Both the position numbers and the translations under genes were made by a program. The notes beneath the pieces are model-generated. The model was not told the origin of the DNA. It did no database searches and was given only the letters and a program-made list of their open reading frames with translations. This document shows, piece after piece, positions 15,543 through 24,158 of a stretch of 24,359 nucleotides of DNA. This stretch comes from Moraxellaceae bacterium UBA2477 (GTDB lineage: Bacteria; Pseudomonadota; Gammaproteobacteria; Pseudomonadales; Moraxellaceae): assembly GCA_002342025.1 (NCBI GenBank), contig DDPD01000016.1:1-24359 (forward strand), read 5' to 3'. Every line of letters starts with the position of its first letter. Position 1 is the first letter of the stretch.

Positions 15543-18500
15543 ATGCGTTTAAAATCCATCAAGCTGGCGGGCTTCAAATCCTTTGTGGACCCTACCACGG
15601 CGAGCTTTCCCACCAATTTGTCTGCGGTGGTTGGCCCCAATGGTTGCGGCAAGTCCAATATTATTGATGCCGTGCGCTGGGTCATGGGCGAAAGCTCGGC
15701 TAAAAACTTGCGCGGCGAGAACATGACCGACGTCATTTTCAATGGCGCGGTGGGCCGCAAGCCGGTCGGCCAGGCTTCCATTGAGTTGATTTTCGATAAT
15801 GCTGATGGCTCGTTGGGCGGCGAGTGGGCGCAGTACGCTGAGATTTCCATTAAGCGTGTGGTGACGCGTGATGCCCGTTCCGACTACTTCCTCAATAGCA
15901 CGCGCTGCCGTCGTAAAGACATTACTGACATTTTCTTAGGCACCGGTCTCGGGCCGCGCTCCTACGCCATCATTGAGCAGGGCATGATTTCGCGGCTCAT
16001 TGAATCTAAGCCCGAAGAGCTGCGTGTATATATTGAAGAAGCGGCGGGCATTTCCAAGTACAAAGAGCGACGTCGCGAAACCGAGAATCGTATGCGTCAT
16101 ACGCGAGAGAATTTGGCTCGCCTCAATGACATTCGTGAGGAACTGGGTAAGCAACTACAGCATCTTGAAAAGCAGGCTCGAGACGCGGAAAAGTACAAAG
16201 AGTGCAAACTCGAAGAACGAACGCTGAGGGCGCAATTACATGCTCTGCGGTGGCGAGGCCTGGACCAGCAAGTCCAGCAATATGAAGCCAGCATTCGTGA
16301 GCTGGCAGTCAAGCTCGAGGCAGCCATGGCCTCGCAGCGTGAATACGAAGCGGCCTTGGTGCGTGACCGTGAAATTCAATTCAGCCTGAGTGATGAGTTC
16401 AATCAAGTCCAAAGTCGCTACTACGCGTTGGGCAGTGATATTGCTCGCGTGCAACAAGCGCAGCGTTATCGTCACGAGCGCATTGCAGAGATTCAAACGG
16501 CACAAGTGGCCATTGAACGTCAGGCTGAACAAGCGAGACAGCTCCTGGATCATGACCGTTTTGAGTTAGAGCAGGCCGAGGCAGAATGTTTAACCCTAGA
16601 GCCTCAGCACGAATTATTGAGTGCTGAAGCGGAGGCCATGACTGAGCAATTACTTTCAGCAGAGCAACAGTTGGCTGACTGGCAGCAGGATTGGGATCAG
16701 TTTAATAGCCGCTCGCAAGCGCCTCGCCAGCGTGCCGAAGTTGAGCAGTCGCGTATTCAGCACATGGAGCAAGCCCTACGTCGTCACCAAGAGCGTTTGG
16801 CTCGACTTGAGCAAGAGCAATCGGCCTTAAATGCTGGCCCGCTAGAGCAGGAGCTTGCCGACTTGCAGGAGCAATCCGCCGAGCAAGCCATGGCAGTGGA
16901 GGCGAGCGAAGGACAACTGCTTCAAGCCAGCGAGGCCATGCAGGGTAATCGTCAGCGGTTGTCGGAATTGGGTGTTGAGATTGATCAGCAACGCCAACAG
17001 TTACAGGCTATGCGGGGCCGTGAGGCTTCACTCCGGGCATTACAGGAGGCGGCTGAGAAGAGTCAGTCTGCGGTTAACTCTTGGTTGCAAGCACGCGGCA
17101 TTCAAGGTCAGGCCTTGGCGAAGACGCTGCGGGTGAAAGCCGGGTGGGAAGCCGCTGTAGAAACGGTGCTGGGCCCGCAATTGCAAAGTTTAGAGGTCAC
17201 CTCACTGGCGCAGGTCGCCGAACAACTAGACACCTTAACGGTCGGTGAGGTGGCTTTTTCTGAGTCGGGTAAGTCACCTATTGCGCTGCAGTCGACGCGA
17301 GATTGGCCAACGCTAGCGACTACTCTCGAGTCGGCGCCGGAATGGCTGAAGTCCCGTTTTGCGCCAGTTTATTTAGCCGATGATCTGGCTCATGCCTTAA
17401 ATCTAAAGCCGCAGCTGCAGGCTCATGAGTCGGTCATTACCGCTGAAGGCTATTGGTTAGGCGATACGTGGCTGCGCTATCGCGCCGGTAAAGCCGATCC
17501 TGCTCAGGGGCAGCTGGCGCGTCAACGTGAACTGTTGAAGTTGGACGCAGACATTGAGCAATTAACGGCTACCTTGCAGCAGCTACAAGAGCAACAGCTG
17601 GAGGTGCGTGAGGCGTTGCGTGATGGCGAGTTAGCGCGTGAGCAATGCCAGCGTGAACTCACGCTGCGCAACCGTTCACTGGGCGATATCCAAGCCCAAA
17701 TAGGTGCACGCCAAGTTCGCCTCGAACAGTTTCTGGCGCGCCGCGAGCGCATCGGTCAGGACATGCAAGAGGTCGCTCGCCAGGCTCAGCTCGATCAAGA
17801 GTCACTGGCTGAGTCGCGCATGAATTTGCAGGAAGCCATTGAGCTAATGTCGCAAGATTCGCGTGAGCGTGAGGCAAAACTGGCAGATCGTGAGCGCTGG
17901 CGTGAGGCCGTGGATCAAGCACGTGCGAACCAACGCGAACGACGCGAGCAACTACATCAATGTGCTTTGCGCCGGCAGACCTTAAATGCCCGCTTACAGG
18001 GTTTACGTGCGGGCTTACAGCGTTTAGAAGAACAGGGCGAAAGTCTGCGCGAGCGTCGCGAGCAGTTGGCGATGCAATTAATGGAACTGTCGGCCCCTGC
18101 CGGTGAAGATGGCGACGAGCTGGAGCAGCTGTTAGAACAGCACTTGCAAGCCGAGCAAGCGCTATCGCAAGTTCGTAACCAAGTGGATGTCATTCAGCAG
18201 CAGCTTCGTGAGGCGGAGAGCGGCCGTACACGGGCTGATCAGCAAGTTCAAATTTCTCGTGACAGTCTACAAAGCATGCGTTTGGAGTGGCAAAACGCCG
18301 TGGCAAAACGCGAGGCGCAAGTTGAGCAGTTACAAGAAAGTGATGCCGTTTTGGAGCAAGTGCTGGCGGACTTGCCTGACGATGCCAGCGATACGGCTTG
18401 GCAACTGTCGTTGGAGCGTGTGGCGATTCGCATTGCGCGTCTAGGGGCTATTAACTTAGCGGCCATTGAAGAGTACCAAGCGCAGGCTGAGCGCAAGAAC

Positions 18501-19055
18501 TACCTCGACTTGCAAGACGCAGACCTCAACGAGGCGCTTGAGACGCTGGAAAATGCGATCCGTAAAATTGATCGTGAAACACGTGCCTTGTTTAAAGAGA
18601 CTTTCGAAAAAGTAAATGCGGGTCTGCAGGCGCTGTTCCCGAAAGTATTTGGTGGCGGTACGGCGTATTTGGAATTGACCGACGAGGATTTGTTGGAAGC
18701 TGGCGTGACGATCATGGCTAGGCCGCCAGGTAAACGTAACTCAACGATTCATCTGCTCTCGGGCGGTGAAAAGGCGCTGACGGCCTTGTCTTTGGTATTC
18801 TCGATTTTCCAGCTCAATCCAGCGCCGTTCTGTATGCTTGATGAGGTCGATGCTCCCTTGGATGATGCCAACGTTGGGCGTTTTGCCAGACTAGTCGAAG
18901 AGATGTCTGCTCAGGTACAGTTCATTTACATTACACACAATAAGATTGCCATGGAAATGGCTCAACAATTGATGGGCGTAACTATGCAAGAGCCTGGGGT
19001 GTCCCGTTTGGTTTCGGTTAACGTTGACGAAGCCGCCGCTTTGGCCGGTCAATAA
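15543..19055 (+). CDS. smc: Chromosome segregation protein SMC
   Basis: The 1170-residue ATPase forms a condensin-like dimer that organises and segregates the chromosome. The N-terminal head has Walker A GPNGCGKS at 31-38. A long Gln/Glu-rich coiled coil follows (about 165-500). The hinge (about 505-640) contains an LGPQLQSLEV stretch, and a second coiled coil runs about 660-950. The C-terminal head has the ABC signature LSGGE at 1072-1076 and Walker B with Asp1100 and catalytic Glu1101 (MLDEVDAPLDD). Length and domain order are normal, and no frameshift is seen. AAGGA lies shortly before the ATG. The kleisin partners ScpA and ScpB are not in the window. It is followed 50 bases later by zipA. 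Confidence 0.97.
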   Translation: MRLKSIKLAGFKSFVDPTTASFPTNLSAVVGPNGCGKSNIIDAVRWVMGESSAKNLRGENMTDVIFNGAVGRKPVGQASIELIFDNADGSLGGEWAQYAEISIKRVVTRDARSDYFLNSTRCRRKDITDIFLGTGLGPRSYAIIEQGMISRLIESKPEELRVYIEEAAGISKYKERRRETENRMRHTRENLARLNDIREELGKQLQHLEKQARDAEKYKECKLEERTLRAQLHALRWRGLDQQVQQYEASIRELAVKLEAAMASQREYEAALVRDREIQFSLSDEFNQVQSRYYALGSDIARVQQAQRYRHERIAEIQTAQVAIERQAEQARQLLDHDRFELEQAEAECLTLEPQHELLSAEAEAMTEQLLSAEQQLADWQQDWDQFNSRSQAPRQRAEVEQSRIQHMEQALRRHQERLARLEQEQSALNAGPLEQELADLQEQSAEQAMAVEASEGQLLQASEAMQGNRQRLSELGVEIDQQRQQLQAMRGREASLRALQEAAEKSQSAVNSWLQARGIQGQALAKTLRVKAGWEAAVETVLGPQLQSLEVTSLAQVAEQLDTLTVGEVAFSESGKSPIALQSTRDWPTLATTLESAPEWLKSRFAPVYLADDLAHALNLKPQLQAHESVITAEGYWLGDTWLRYRAGKADPAQGQLARQRELLKLDADIEQLTATLQQLQEQQLEVREALRDGELAREQCQRELTLRNRSLGDIQAQIGARQVRLEQFLARRERIGQDMQEVARQAQLDQESLAESRMNLQEAIELMSQDSREREAKLADRERWREAVDQARANQRERREQLHQCALRRQTLNARLQGLRAGLQRLEEQGESLRERREQLAMQLMELSAPAGEDGDELEQLLEQHLQAEQALSQVRNQVDVIQQQLREAESGRTRADQQVQISRDSLQSMRLEWQNAVAKREAQVEQLQESDAVLEQVLADLPDDASDTAWQLSLERVAIRIARLGAINLAAIEEYQAQAERKNYLDLQDADLNEALETLENAIRKIDRETRALFKETFEKVNAGLQALFPKVFGGGTAYLELTDEDLLEAGVTIMARPPGKRNSTIHLLSGGEKALTALSLVFSIFQLNPAPFCMLDEVDAPLDDANVGRFARLVEEMSAQVQFIYITHNKIAMEMAQQLMGVTMQEPGVSRLVSVNVDEAAALAGQ

Positions 19056-19105
19056 CACTCAGCTCATGGTAGTAGGCCCACATAACAAGAGAGAAGGTCC
19101 GGCTC

Positions 19106-19990
19106 ATGATGCATGAACCGATGCTTTTAATAGCACTGGCAGTTTTACTGGGTTTATCGGCACTGTTCATGATGAACGGTGCCCGCAAACGTCGTTTGAG
19201 AATGAAGATCGAACCGGTTCCGACTGAGCGACTCGATAACACGCCGGTGCGCTCGGAGATTTTGAGTGAGGTGCGGATTCGCGAACGTGCAGATGCGCTG
19301 CGTCTAGAGAATGAAGTCGCCAAAAGCAAAGCCGACCTAGGGAGGTCTGAAAACGAGCCTAAGTCTGTTTCGGACGTCTGTGTTGAGCCTGAACTAGTGG
19401 CCGAAACTAATCATCAGCCTGAGCCTGAGCCTGAGCCGATTGTTCAGGTTGAGACGGATGTCTCTACTGTCGTAAAGCTAAGCCAAGCCGATCTATTTCC
19501 AGAAGAAATTCTTGCGCCCAAAGTGCCCTCATCCGAAAAGCTTGAAAGACCTGCTTTAGACAAAGATATTGAGCGCGTATTCTCTATTCATGTGATGGCA
19601 ACCACGCAACTCTTTGAAGGGCGTCAACTATTAGAATTACTGCTGCAATACGGGCTGCGTTATGGCGACATGGATATTTTCCACCGCCACGAACACCCCA
19701 CTGGGCAAGGGGATATCTTATTTAGTATGGCGCAGGCCGTAGAGCCGGGAACCTTCAATATAAATACGCTTTCTAGAGACTTAGTGCCGGGCGTCAGTTT
19801 TTTTATGAGTCTGCCAGGCAAAAAAAGCACTTTATCGTTTGATTTGATGGTCGACACCGCTCGTCGTCTAGCTTTTGAGCTGCAGGCCGATTTGCTGGAT
19901 GCCCATTCGCAAGTATTGACGCAGACAGAGTTGGATCAATGGCGTGAAGCGGTTGTGAATTTTGAGCGCCAACAATATCAAACATTATGA
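19106..19990 (+). CDS. zipA: Cell division protein ZipA
   Basis: ZipA tethers FtsZ to the inner membrane at the septum. The 294-residue protein has a membrane anchor at about 5-23, a basic patch (RKRRLRMK, 28-34), and an acidic, Pro-rich linker of about 120 residues that includes PEPEPEP at 105-111. The C-terminal FtsZ-binding domain spans about 157-290 (FSIHVMAT, then GDMDIFHRH, VPGVSFFMSLPG). Two adjacent ATGs are possible: 19106 is preferred, with AAGG eight bases upstream, and 19109 would remove one residue. Its stop overlaps the ligA start by four bases (ATGA). Its location between smc and ligA confirms the assignment despite the usual low sequence conservation. Confidence 0.94.
   Translation: MMHEPMLLIALAVLLGLSALFMMNGARKRRLRMKIEPVPTERLDNTPVRSEILSEVRIRERADALRLENEVAKSKADLGRSENEPKSVSDVCVEPELVAETNHQPEPEPEPIVQVETDVSTVVKLSQADLFPEEILAPKVPSSEKLERPALDKDIERVFSIHVMATTQLFEGRQLLELLLQYGLRYGDMDIFHRHEHPTGQGDILFSMAQAVEPGTFNINTLSRDLVPGVSFFMSLPGKKSTLSFDLMVDTARRLAFELQADLLDAHSQVLTQTELDQWREAVVNFERQQYQTL
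19418..19435 (+). repeat. In-frame hexanucleotide tandem repeat (cctgag x3) in zipA
   Basis: Three exact copies of cctgag encode Pro-Glu pairs in the ZipA linker, followed by a ccg codon. A unit of six bases keeps frame if copy number changes, so length variation of the linker would be tolerated. Confidence 0.85.
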
Positions 19991-22023
19991 GCGATATATC
20001 TCCAGCAGACGCAGCTAGGCGTTTAAAGTGGCTGCGTGAGCAATTAAAGGTTCATGGCAACGCTTATTATGTAGACGACGCGCCGATCCTGCCCGATGCT
20101 GACTACGATGCGCTGTATCGCGAGTTATTAACTCTCGAATCCTCATTCCCAGACTTTGTGACTCCCGACTCACCGAGCCAGCGTGTGGGTGCAGCAGCGG
20201 ATACTGCCTTCTCGGCTGTTAAGCACGATGTACCCATGTTGTCTTTAGACAATGTCTTTTCCGAGACCGAGCTTCAGGATTTTGATCGTCGTCTACGCGA
20301 GCGCCTGAATTGGGAAGTCGCTGTTGGGCTGCCCTACATCTGCGAGCCTAAGTTCGATGGCCTAGCCGTAACGCTGCATTACCGTCACGGTCAATTAGTG
20401 AAAGCAGCGACGCGCGGCGATGGCAGCAGTGGTGAAGACATTACCGCTAATGTCCTGACGATCGCGACGGTGCCTAAGCGGCTGGCCGGTGAAAATCTGC
20501 CTGAACATCTAGAGATTCGGGGTGAGGTACTCATGCCCCGCGCCGGTTTCTTAGCATTAAATGAACGGCAGTTAGCGGCCGGGGAAAAGGTGTTCGCTAA
20601 TCCACGTAACGCCGCTGCCGGTGCATTGCGTCAGCTCGATGCACGCATCACCGCGCAGCGACCCTTGGCCTTTTATGCCTATGCGCTGGCGGCCATTTCA
20701 GGAGCTGCTTGGCCCAGCACCCACAGCCAAACCCTGCGCTGGTTCAAGTCTTTGGGTTTTGTGATAGCCGATGAAGTGTGTTTAGGCCATGGCCCCATGT
20801 TTGTGCAGCAGGCGTGGCAAACGCTCCTAGACTCTCGCGACAGCCTGCCGTTTGATATTGATGGCATGGTCGTAAAAGTGGATGACCGTCGCTTACAACA
20901 AGATTTGGGCTTTGTTGCGCGCGCGCCACGCTGGGCCGTGGCCTATAAGTTTCCCGCGCAAGAAGTCAGTACCACGCTAGAGGCCATCGATTTTCAAGTC
21001 GGTCGTACAGGCGCGCTCACACCTGTCGCTCGTTTACGTCCCGTGAATGTGGCGGGTGTGGTGGTCAGTAATGCCACCCTGCATAACATGGATGAGGTTC
21101 AGCGTTTGGATTTACGTCCGGGCGACACGGTGGTGATTTACCGTGCGGGCGATGTCATTCCGAAAGTGATGCGGCGTTTGGATGATGAAGCGCATGCCCA
21201 TCGGCTCATCGTGAGTCTGCCGTCGGCGTGTCCGGTGTGCGGTTCTGCCGTCATGCGCCCTGAAGGTGAGGTGATTGCGCGCTGCAGTGCAGGTCAGTTT
21301 TGTCCCGCACAACGTAAAGAAGCGATCCGTCATTTTGCCAGTCGACGCGCTATGGATATCGACGGCTTAGGCGAAAAATGGATCGATCTGATGGTCGATG
21401 CTGGCTTGGTCAACTCCACCGCCGACATCTATCGCTTAACGCAAGAGCAACTCTTAAGCCTGCCGCGAATGGCTGAAAAATCGGCCAATAACCTACTGGC
21501 AGCTATCGCGACCAGTCGTGAAACCACTTTGGCACGGTTTATTTACGCGCTGGGTATCGCCAATGTGGGCGAGGCTACGGCAGAGGCATTTGCTCGACAG
21601 TTTGGTCGCTGGCAAGCTTTTCAAGAGGCAGATGAAGCCGCACTGTTAGCTACGCCCGATGTGGGGCCCGTAGTGGCGCAATCTGTCATAAGCTATCTGC
21701 GTGAGCCGCATAATGTGGCGGTGATTAATGCCTTAATGGCCGCGGGGGTTCGTTGGCCTGATCAAGCTGCAGCGCAGGACTTGCCGCAGCCTTTACTAGG
21801 GCAGACTTGGGTGCTGACGGGCACCTTGTCCACGTTGAGTCGGGACGAGGCGGGTGCTCGTCTGAAAGCCCTAGGTGCAAAGGTTAGTGGCAGCGTTTCC
21901 GCGAAAACGCATGTGCTGGTGGCGGGAGAGAGTGCTGGCTCAAAGCTCACGAAGGCGCAAGAGCTGGGCGTTACTGTGTGGGATGAAGAACAACTGCTTA
22001 GCGTCTTGCGAGAGCACGAATGA
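19987..22023 (+). CDS. ligA: NAD+-dependent DNA ligase LigA
   Basis: LigA seals nicks during replication and repair, using NAD+. The 678-residue protein has the full domain set. An N-terminal Ia domain (about 1-70) includes the HGNAYYVDDAPILPDADYD motif. The adenylation domain has the nucleophilic Lys122 in the KFDG motif, with ATRGDG downstream. An OB fold follows, then a zinc finger with Cys415, Cys418, Cys433 and Cys439. Helix-hairpin-helix repeats span about 450-585 and a C-terminal BRCT domain about 600-678 (GQTWVLTGTL to VWDEEQLLSVL). It is translationally coupled to zipA before it and to the lipoprotein after it by four-base overlaps. Nothing is missing. Confidence 0.97.
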   Translation: MSDISPADAARRLKWLREQLKVHGNAYYVDDAPILPDADYDALYRELLTLESSFPDFVTPDSPSQRVGAAADTAFSAVKHDVPMLSLDNVFSETELQDFDRRLRERLNWEVAVGLPYICEPKFDGLAVTLHYRHGQLVKAATRGDGSSGEDITANVLTIATVPKRLAGENLPEHLEIRGEVLMPRAGFLALNERQLAAGEKVFANPRNAAAGALRQLDARITAQRPLAFYAYALAAISGAAWPSTHSQTLRWFKSLGFVIADEVCLGHGPMFVQQAWQTLLDSRDSLPFDIDGMVVKVDDRRLQQDLGFVARAPRWAVAYKFPAQEVSTTLEAIDFQVGRTGALTPVARLRPVNVAGVVVSNATLHNMDEVQRLDLRPGDTVVIYRAGDVIPKVMRRLDDEAHAHRLIVSLPSACPVCGSAVMRPEGEVIARCSAGQFCPAQRKEAIRHFASRRAMDIDGLGEKWIDLMVDAGLVNSTADIYRLTQEQLLSLPRMAEKSANNLLAAIATSRETTLARFIYALGIANVGEATAEAFARQFGRWQAFQEADEAALLATPDVGPVVAQSVISYLREPHNVAVINALMAAGVRWPDQAAAQDLPQPLLGQTWVLTGTLSTLSRDEAGARLKALGAKVSGSVSAKTHVLVAGESAGSKLTKAQELGVTVWDEEQLLSVLREHE

Positions 22024-22619
22024 TGAGCCTATCCGGCGGCCTAAAAGGGGTGATGTTGCTGCCGATGCTCACGCTGATAGCCTGCAGCTCAATGCCAACA
22101 CCGCCTCGCAATGCCTTAAATTTATGTGCGGTTTTTGCAGAAAAACAAACCTGGCAAAGTCCTGCTATTCGTACCGAGCGACGCTGGGGAATACCAGTCT
22201 CTGTCTTAATGGCTACGATGTATCATGAGTCATCTTATCGAGCGGATGCTCGCCCGCCTCGACGTTATTATTTGGGCGTTTTTCCCGGGTCAAGACCCAG
22301 CACGGCCTATGGGTACTCGCAAGCCTTAGATGGTACCTGGGACGAGTATGTGTCGAAAAACTCACGCTGGTTTGCTAGTCGGGAAGAGTTTGATGATGCC
22401 ATCGACTTTATCGGTTGGTATCACAACTTGAGTACGCGAGAGATTGGCATTCGTGCCGATGATGTCTACAACCTGTACCTGGCCTATCACGAAGGTCGCG
22501 GTGGCTTTTCGCGCAATTCATATTTGGCAAAGCCGTGGTTGGTTCGTTATGCCGAGCGAGTGCGTGAAACAGAAGGGAAGTATCGCCAGCAACTAAAGTC
22601 TTGCCCACTAACTAGATAA
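22020..22619 (+). CDS. Putative lytic-transglycosylase-like lipoprotein (SLT-type)
   Basis: The 199-residue protein starts with a lipoprotein signal: a hydrophobic stretch ending in LIAC with Cys22 as the lipid-attached residue and Ser at +2, which suggests the outer membrane. A lysozyme-like SLT segment follows. VLMATMYHESSYRADARPP carries the probable catalytic Glu70, then YGYSQALDGTWDEY and LAYHEGRGGFS, matching the ES, GxxQ and AYN/H-G motifs of lytic transglycosylases in altered form. Its substrate would be peptidoglycan, fitting the division gene cluster. The ATG overlaps the ligA stop by four bases, and a second ATG three bases later is equally possible. It ends two bases from a convergent gene. 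Enzymatic activity is inferred, not certain. Confidence 0.82.
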   Translation: MMSLSGGLKGVMLLPMLTLIACSSMPTPPRNALNLCAVFAEKQTWQSPAIRTERRWGIPVSVLMATMYHESSYRADARPPRRYYLGVFPGSRPSTAYGYSQALDGTWDEYVSKNSRWFASREEFDDAIDFIGWYHNLSTREIGIRADDVYNLYLAYHEGRGGFSRNSYLAKPWLVRYAERVRETEGKYRQQLKSCPLTR

Positions 22620-22621
22620 CT

Positions 22622-23842
22622 TTAAGGCGCGGTTGAGCGTAACTGACCACGTTTCCACGCTTTCAAGAGAAAACGATCTGGCCTTAAGCGCCCCTGTAAG
22701 TCACTGTATTGCGCTTCAGGCTTAGCCAGTAGTGCTTGGCAAAGTAGGTCAGCGGCCAGCCAAGCTTGGCTAAAACCTTTAGATCCGTGCCCTAAGCTAA
22801 TGCCAATTTTCGGCAGTTCTTGAATTTCCTCCGGCATTGGTCTGCTCGCTACGCGGGTGCTAAGCAGTCGCTCGTATTCAGCAGGCCACGGCAGCCATCC
22901 CACCATAGGCAAGTAGTCCGGCGTTTGCCAACGCACACTGGCACGAGCAGACCAGCTCGTTACGTGCTCTTGTAGTCCCATTTGCGCGGTCAGGCTCGGC
23001 ACGGCATCCAGTAAGGCTGAGGCATTGGCGAGTTGATCTTGGTGACAAGGCGAGGTGTCTGAGCGGCCTGGCTGAAATGTCGCACCTAAGACATGCTGGC
23101 CATGAAAGCCTGGGGTAAGGTAGCCGCCGTAGCAGAGCGTTGTTTTTAGCGCTAAGGGACGTTTCAGCGTGGTGATCTGTCCGCGTACAGGTTTTAACGG
23201 CAGATGTTGCGTGGCTAAAAGTTGCTGTGCACCACCCGCCACGGCAAGCACTAGGTTCTTAGCGTCCAACGTGATGGGTTCACGCTGATGACCCGGCTGC
23301 ACCTGAATGTGCCAGCCCGAATGATGTGGGCTGATTTCGGTTACTTCGTTATGCGTCAGCAACTCAATATTTTTATGTGCCAGCAGGCTCGCTAACAAAC
23401 CTTCCGGGTGAATTAATCCGGCATTGGGTAGCCAAAGGGCAGGGTGATGGAGGGCTACGCCCGCCTTTGCGCTGGCCTCTTCTGCGTTAAGCGACCAGAC
23501 CTGACTCTGCCACCACGGATGATCCGGCCCGATATCCACATGCTGTTTTCGAGTTTGTAGCCAAAGAACGCCACTGGCCTGAAAGTGTGGCGCTAAACGC
23601 GGATCCTCTAGCACCTTAAGCGTATGCAAAAAGGCTTGGGACTGAATGTGCTCGGGGGTGAGCTCGGCACTGACTAACTTTGGGTACAAAATCGCTGCTG
23701 CGTTACCTGAGCCGCCACTTCCCGGCGTGGCTGCGTCCAGCACTCGTACCTGCCAGCCATGTTCGGCCATCCGCCATGCCAGGCTGGCGCCAGCAATGCC
23801 GGCGCCAACGATAGTGAGCTGTTGAGGGCTTTGAGTGTGCAA
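22622..23842 (-). CDS. FAD-dependent oxidoreductase, MnmC C-terminal-domain-like
   Basis: The 406-residue protein is a DAO-type flavoenzyme with the FAD-binding GAGIAG at 13-18, then SGGSGNAAAILYPKL, which is characteristic of the MnmC C-terminal domain. Near the end are the family's RASVRWQTPDYLPMVGWLP and a GHGSKGF motif. In bifunctional MnmC this domain removes the carboxymethyl group of cmnm5s2U34 in tRNA, and a fused N-terminal methyltransferase remakes the side chain. Here only the FAD part is present and no methyltransferase is next to it. The only available start is a TTG two bases after the YciI gene stop, without a clear ribosome site, so translation may be coupled. A different amine substrate remains possible. 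Confidence 0.8.
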   Translation of the reverse strand: MHTQSPQQLTIVGAGIAGASLAWRMAEHGWQVRVLDAATPGSGGSGNAAAILYPKLVSAELTPEHIQSQAFLHTLKVLEDPRLAPHFQASGVLWLQTRKQHVDIGPDHPWWQSQVWSLNAEEASAKAGVALHHPALWLPNAGLIHPEGLLASLLAHKNIELLTHNEVTEISPHHSGWHIQVQPGHQREPITLDAKNLVLAVAGGAQQLLATQHLPLKPVRGQITTLKRPLALKTTLCYGGYLTPGFHGQHVLGATFQPGRSDTSPCHQDQLANASALLDAVPSLTAQMGLQEHVTSWSARASVRWQTPDYLPMVGWLPWPAEYERLLSTRVASRPMPEEIQELPKIGISLGHGSKGFSQAWLAADLLCQALLAKPEAQYSDLQGRLRPDRFLLKAWKRGQLRSTAP

Positions 23843-23844
23843 CG

Positions 23845-24144
23845 TTAGGGCAGAGTCTTGCGGAAAGGTTTGACTCTGACGCGAGCATACACACCGGCTG
23901 CAACAAACGGATCGGCATCCGCGAAAGCCTGAGCGTCGCTCAAGGACGCAAATTCGGCGACCACTAAGCTGCCGGTGAAGCCTGCAGGACCTGGATCTTC
24001 GGAGTCAATGGCGGGGTGCGGACCGGCCAGCAATAAGCGGCCCTGATGATGCAGTTCCTGGAGGCGAGCAACATGAGCTGGACGATGCTCCAGTCTTTGC
24101 GCGAGGGTATTTGGCGCATCTTCAGAAATAATGGCGTACCACAT
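23845..24144 (-). CDS. YciI family protein
   Basis: The 99-residue protein has the ferredoxin-like YciI/DGPF fold: MWYAIISEDAPNT, RPAHVARLQ with the family's conserved His, a central LLAGP, and ASLSDAQAFADADPFVAAGVY with the conserved Asp-Pro-Phe. The biochemical role of the family is largely unknown. The ATG at 24144 is chosen because GGAG lies six bases upstream, whereas an in-frame TTG at 24150 has no such site. It sits between yciB and the MnmC-like gene, the yciB-yciI neighbourhood also being known elsewhere in gammaproteobacteria. Confidence 0.9.
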   Translation of the reverse strand: MWYAIISEDAPNTLAQRLEHRPAHVARLQELHHQGRLLLAGPHPAIDSEDPGPAGFTGSLVVAEFASLSDAQAFADADPFVAAGVYARVRVKPFRKTLP

Positions 24145-24150
24145 GTTCAA

Positions 24151-24154
24151 CTCC
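24151..24154 (-). promoter_or_regulatory. Ribosome binding site of the YciI-like gene
   Basis: On the minus strand GGAG lies six bases before ATG 24144 and directly abuts the alternative TTG at 24150. This favours the ATG. Confidence 0.6.
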
Positions 24155-24158
24155 AGAA

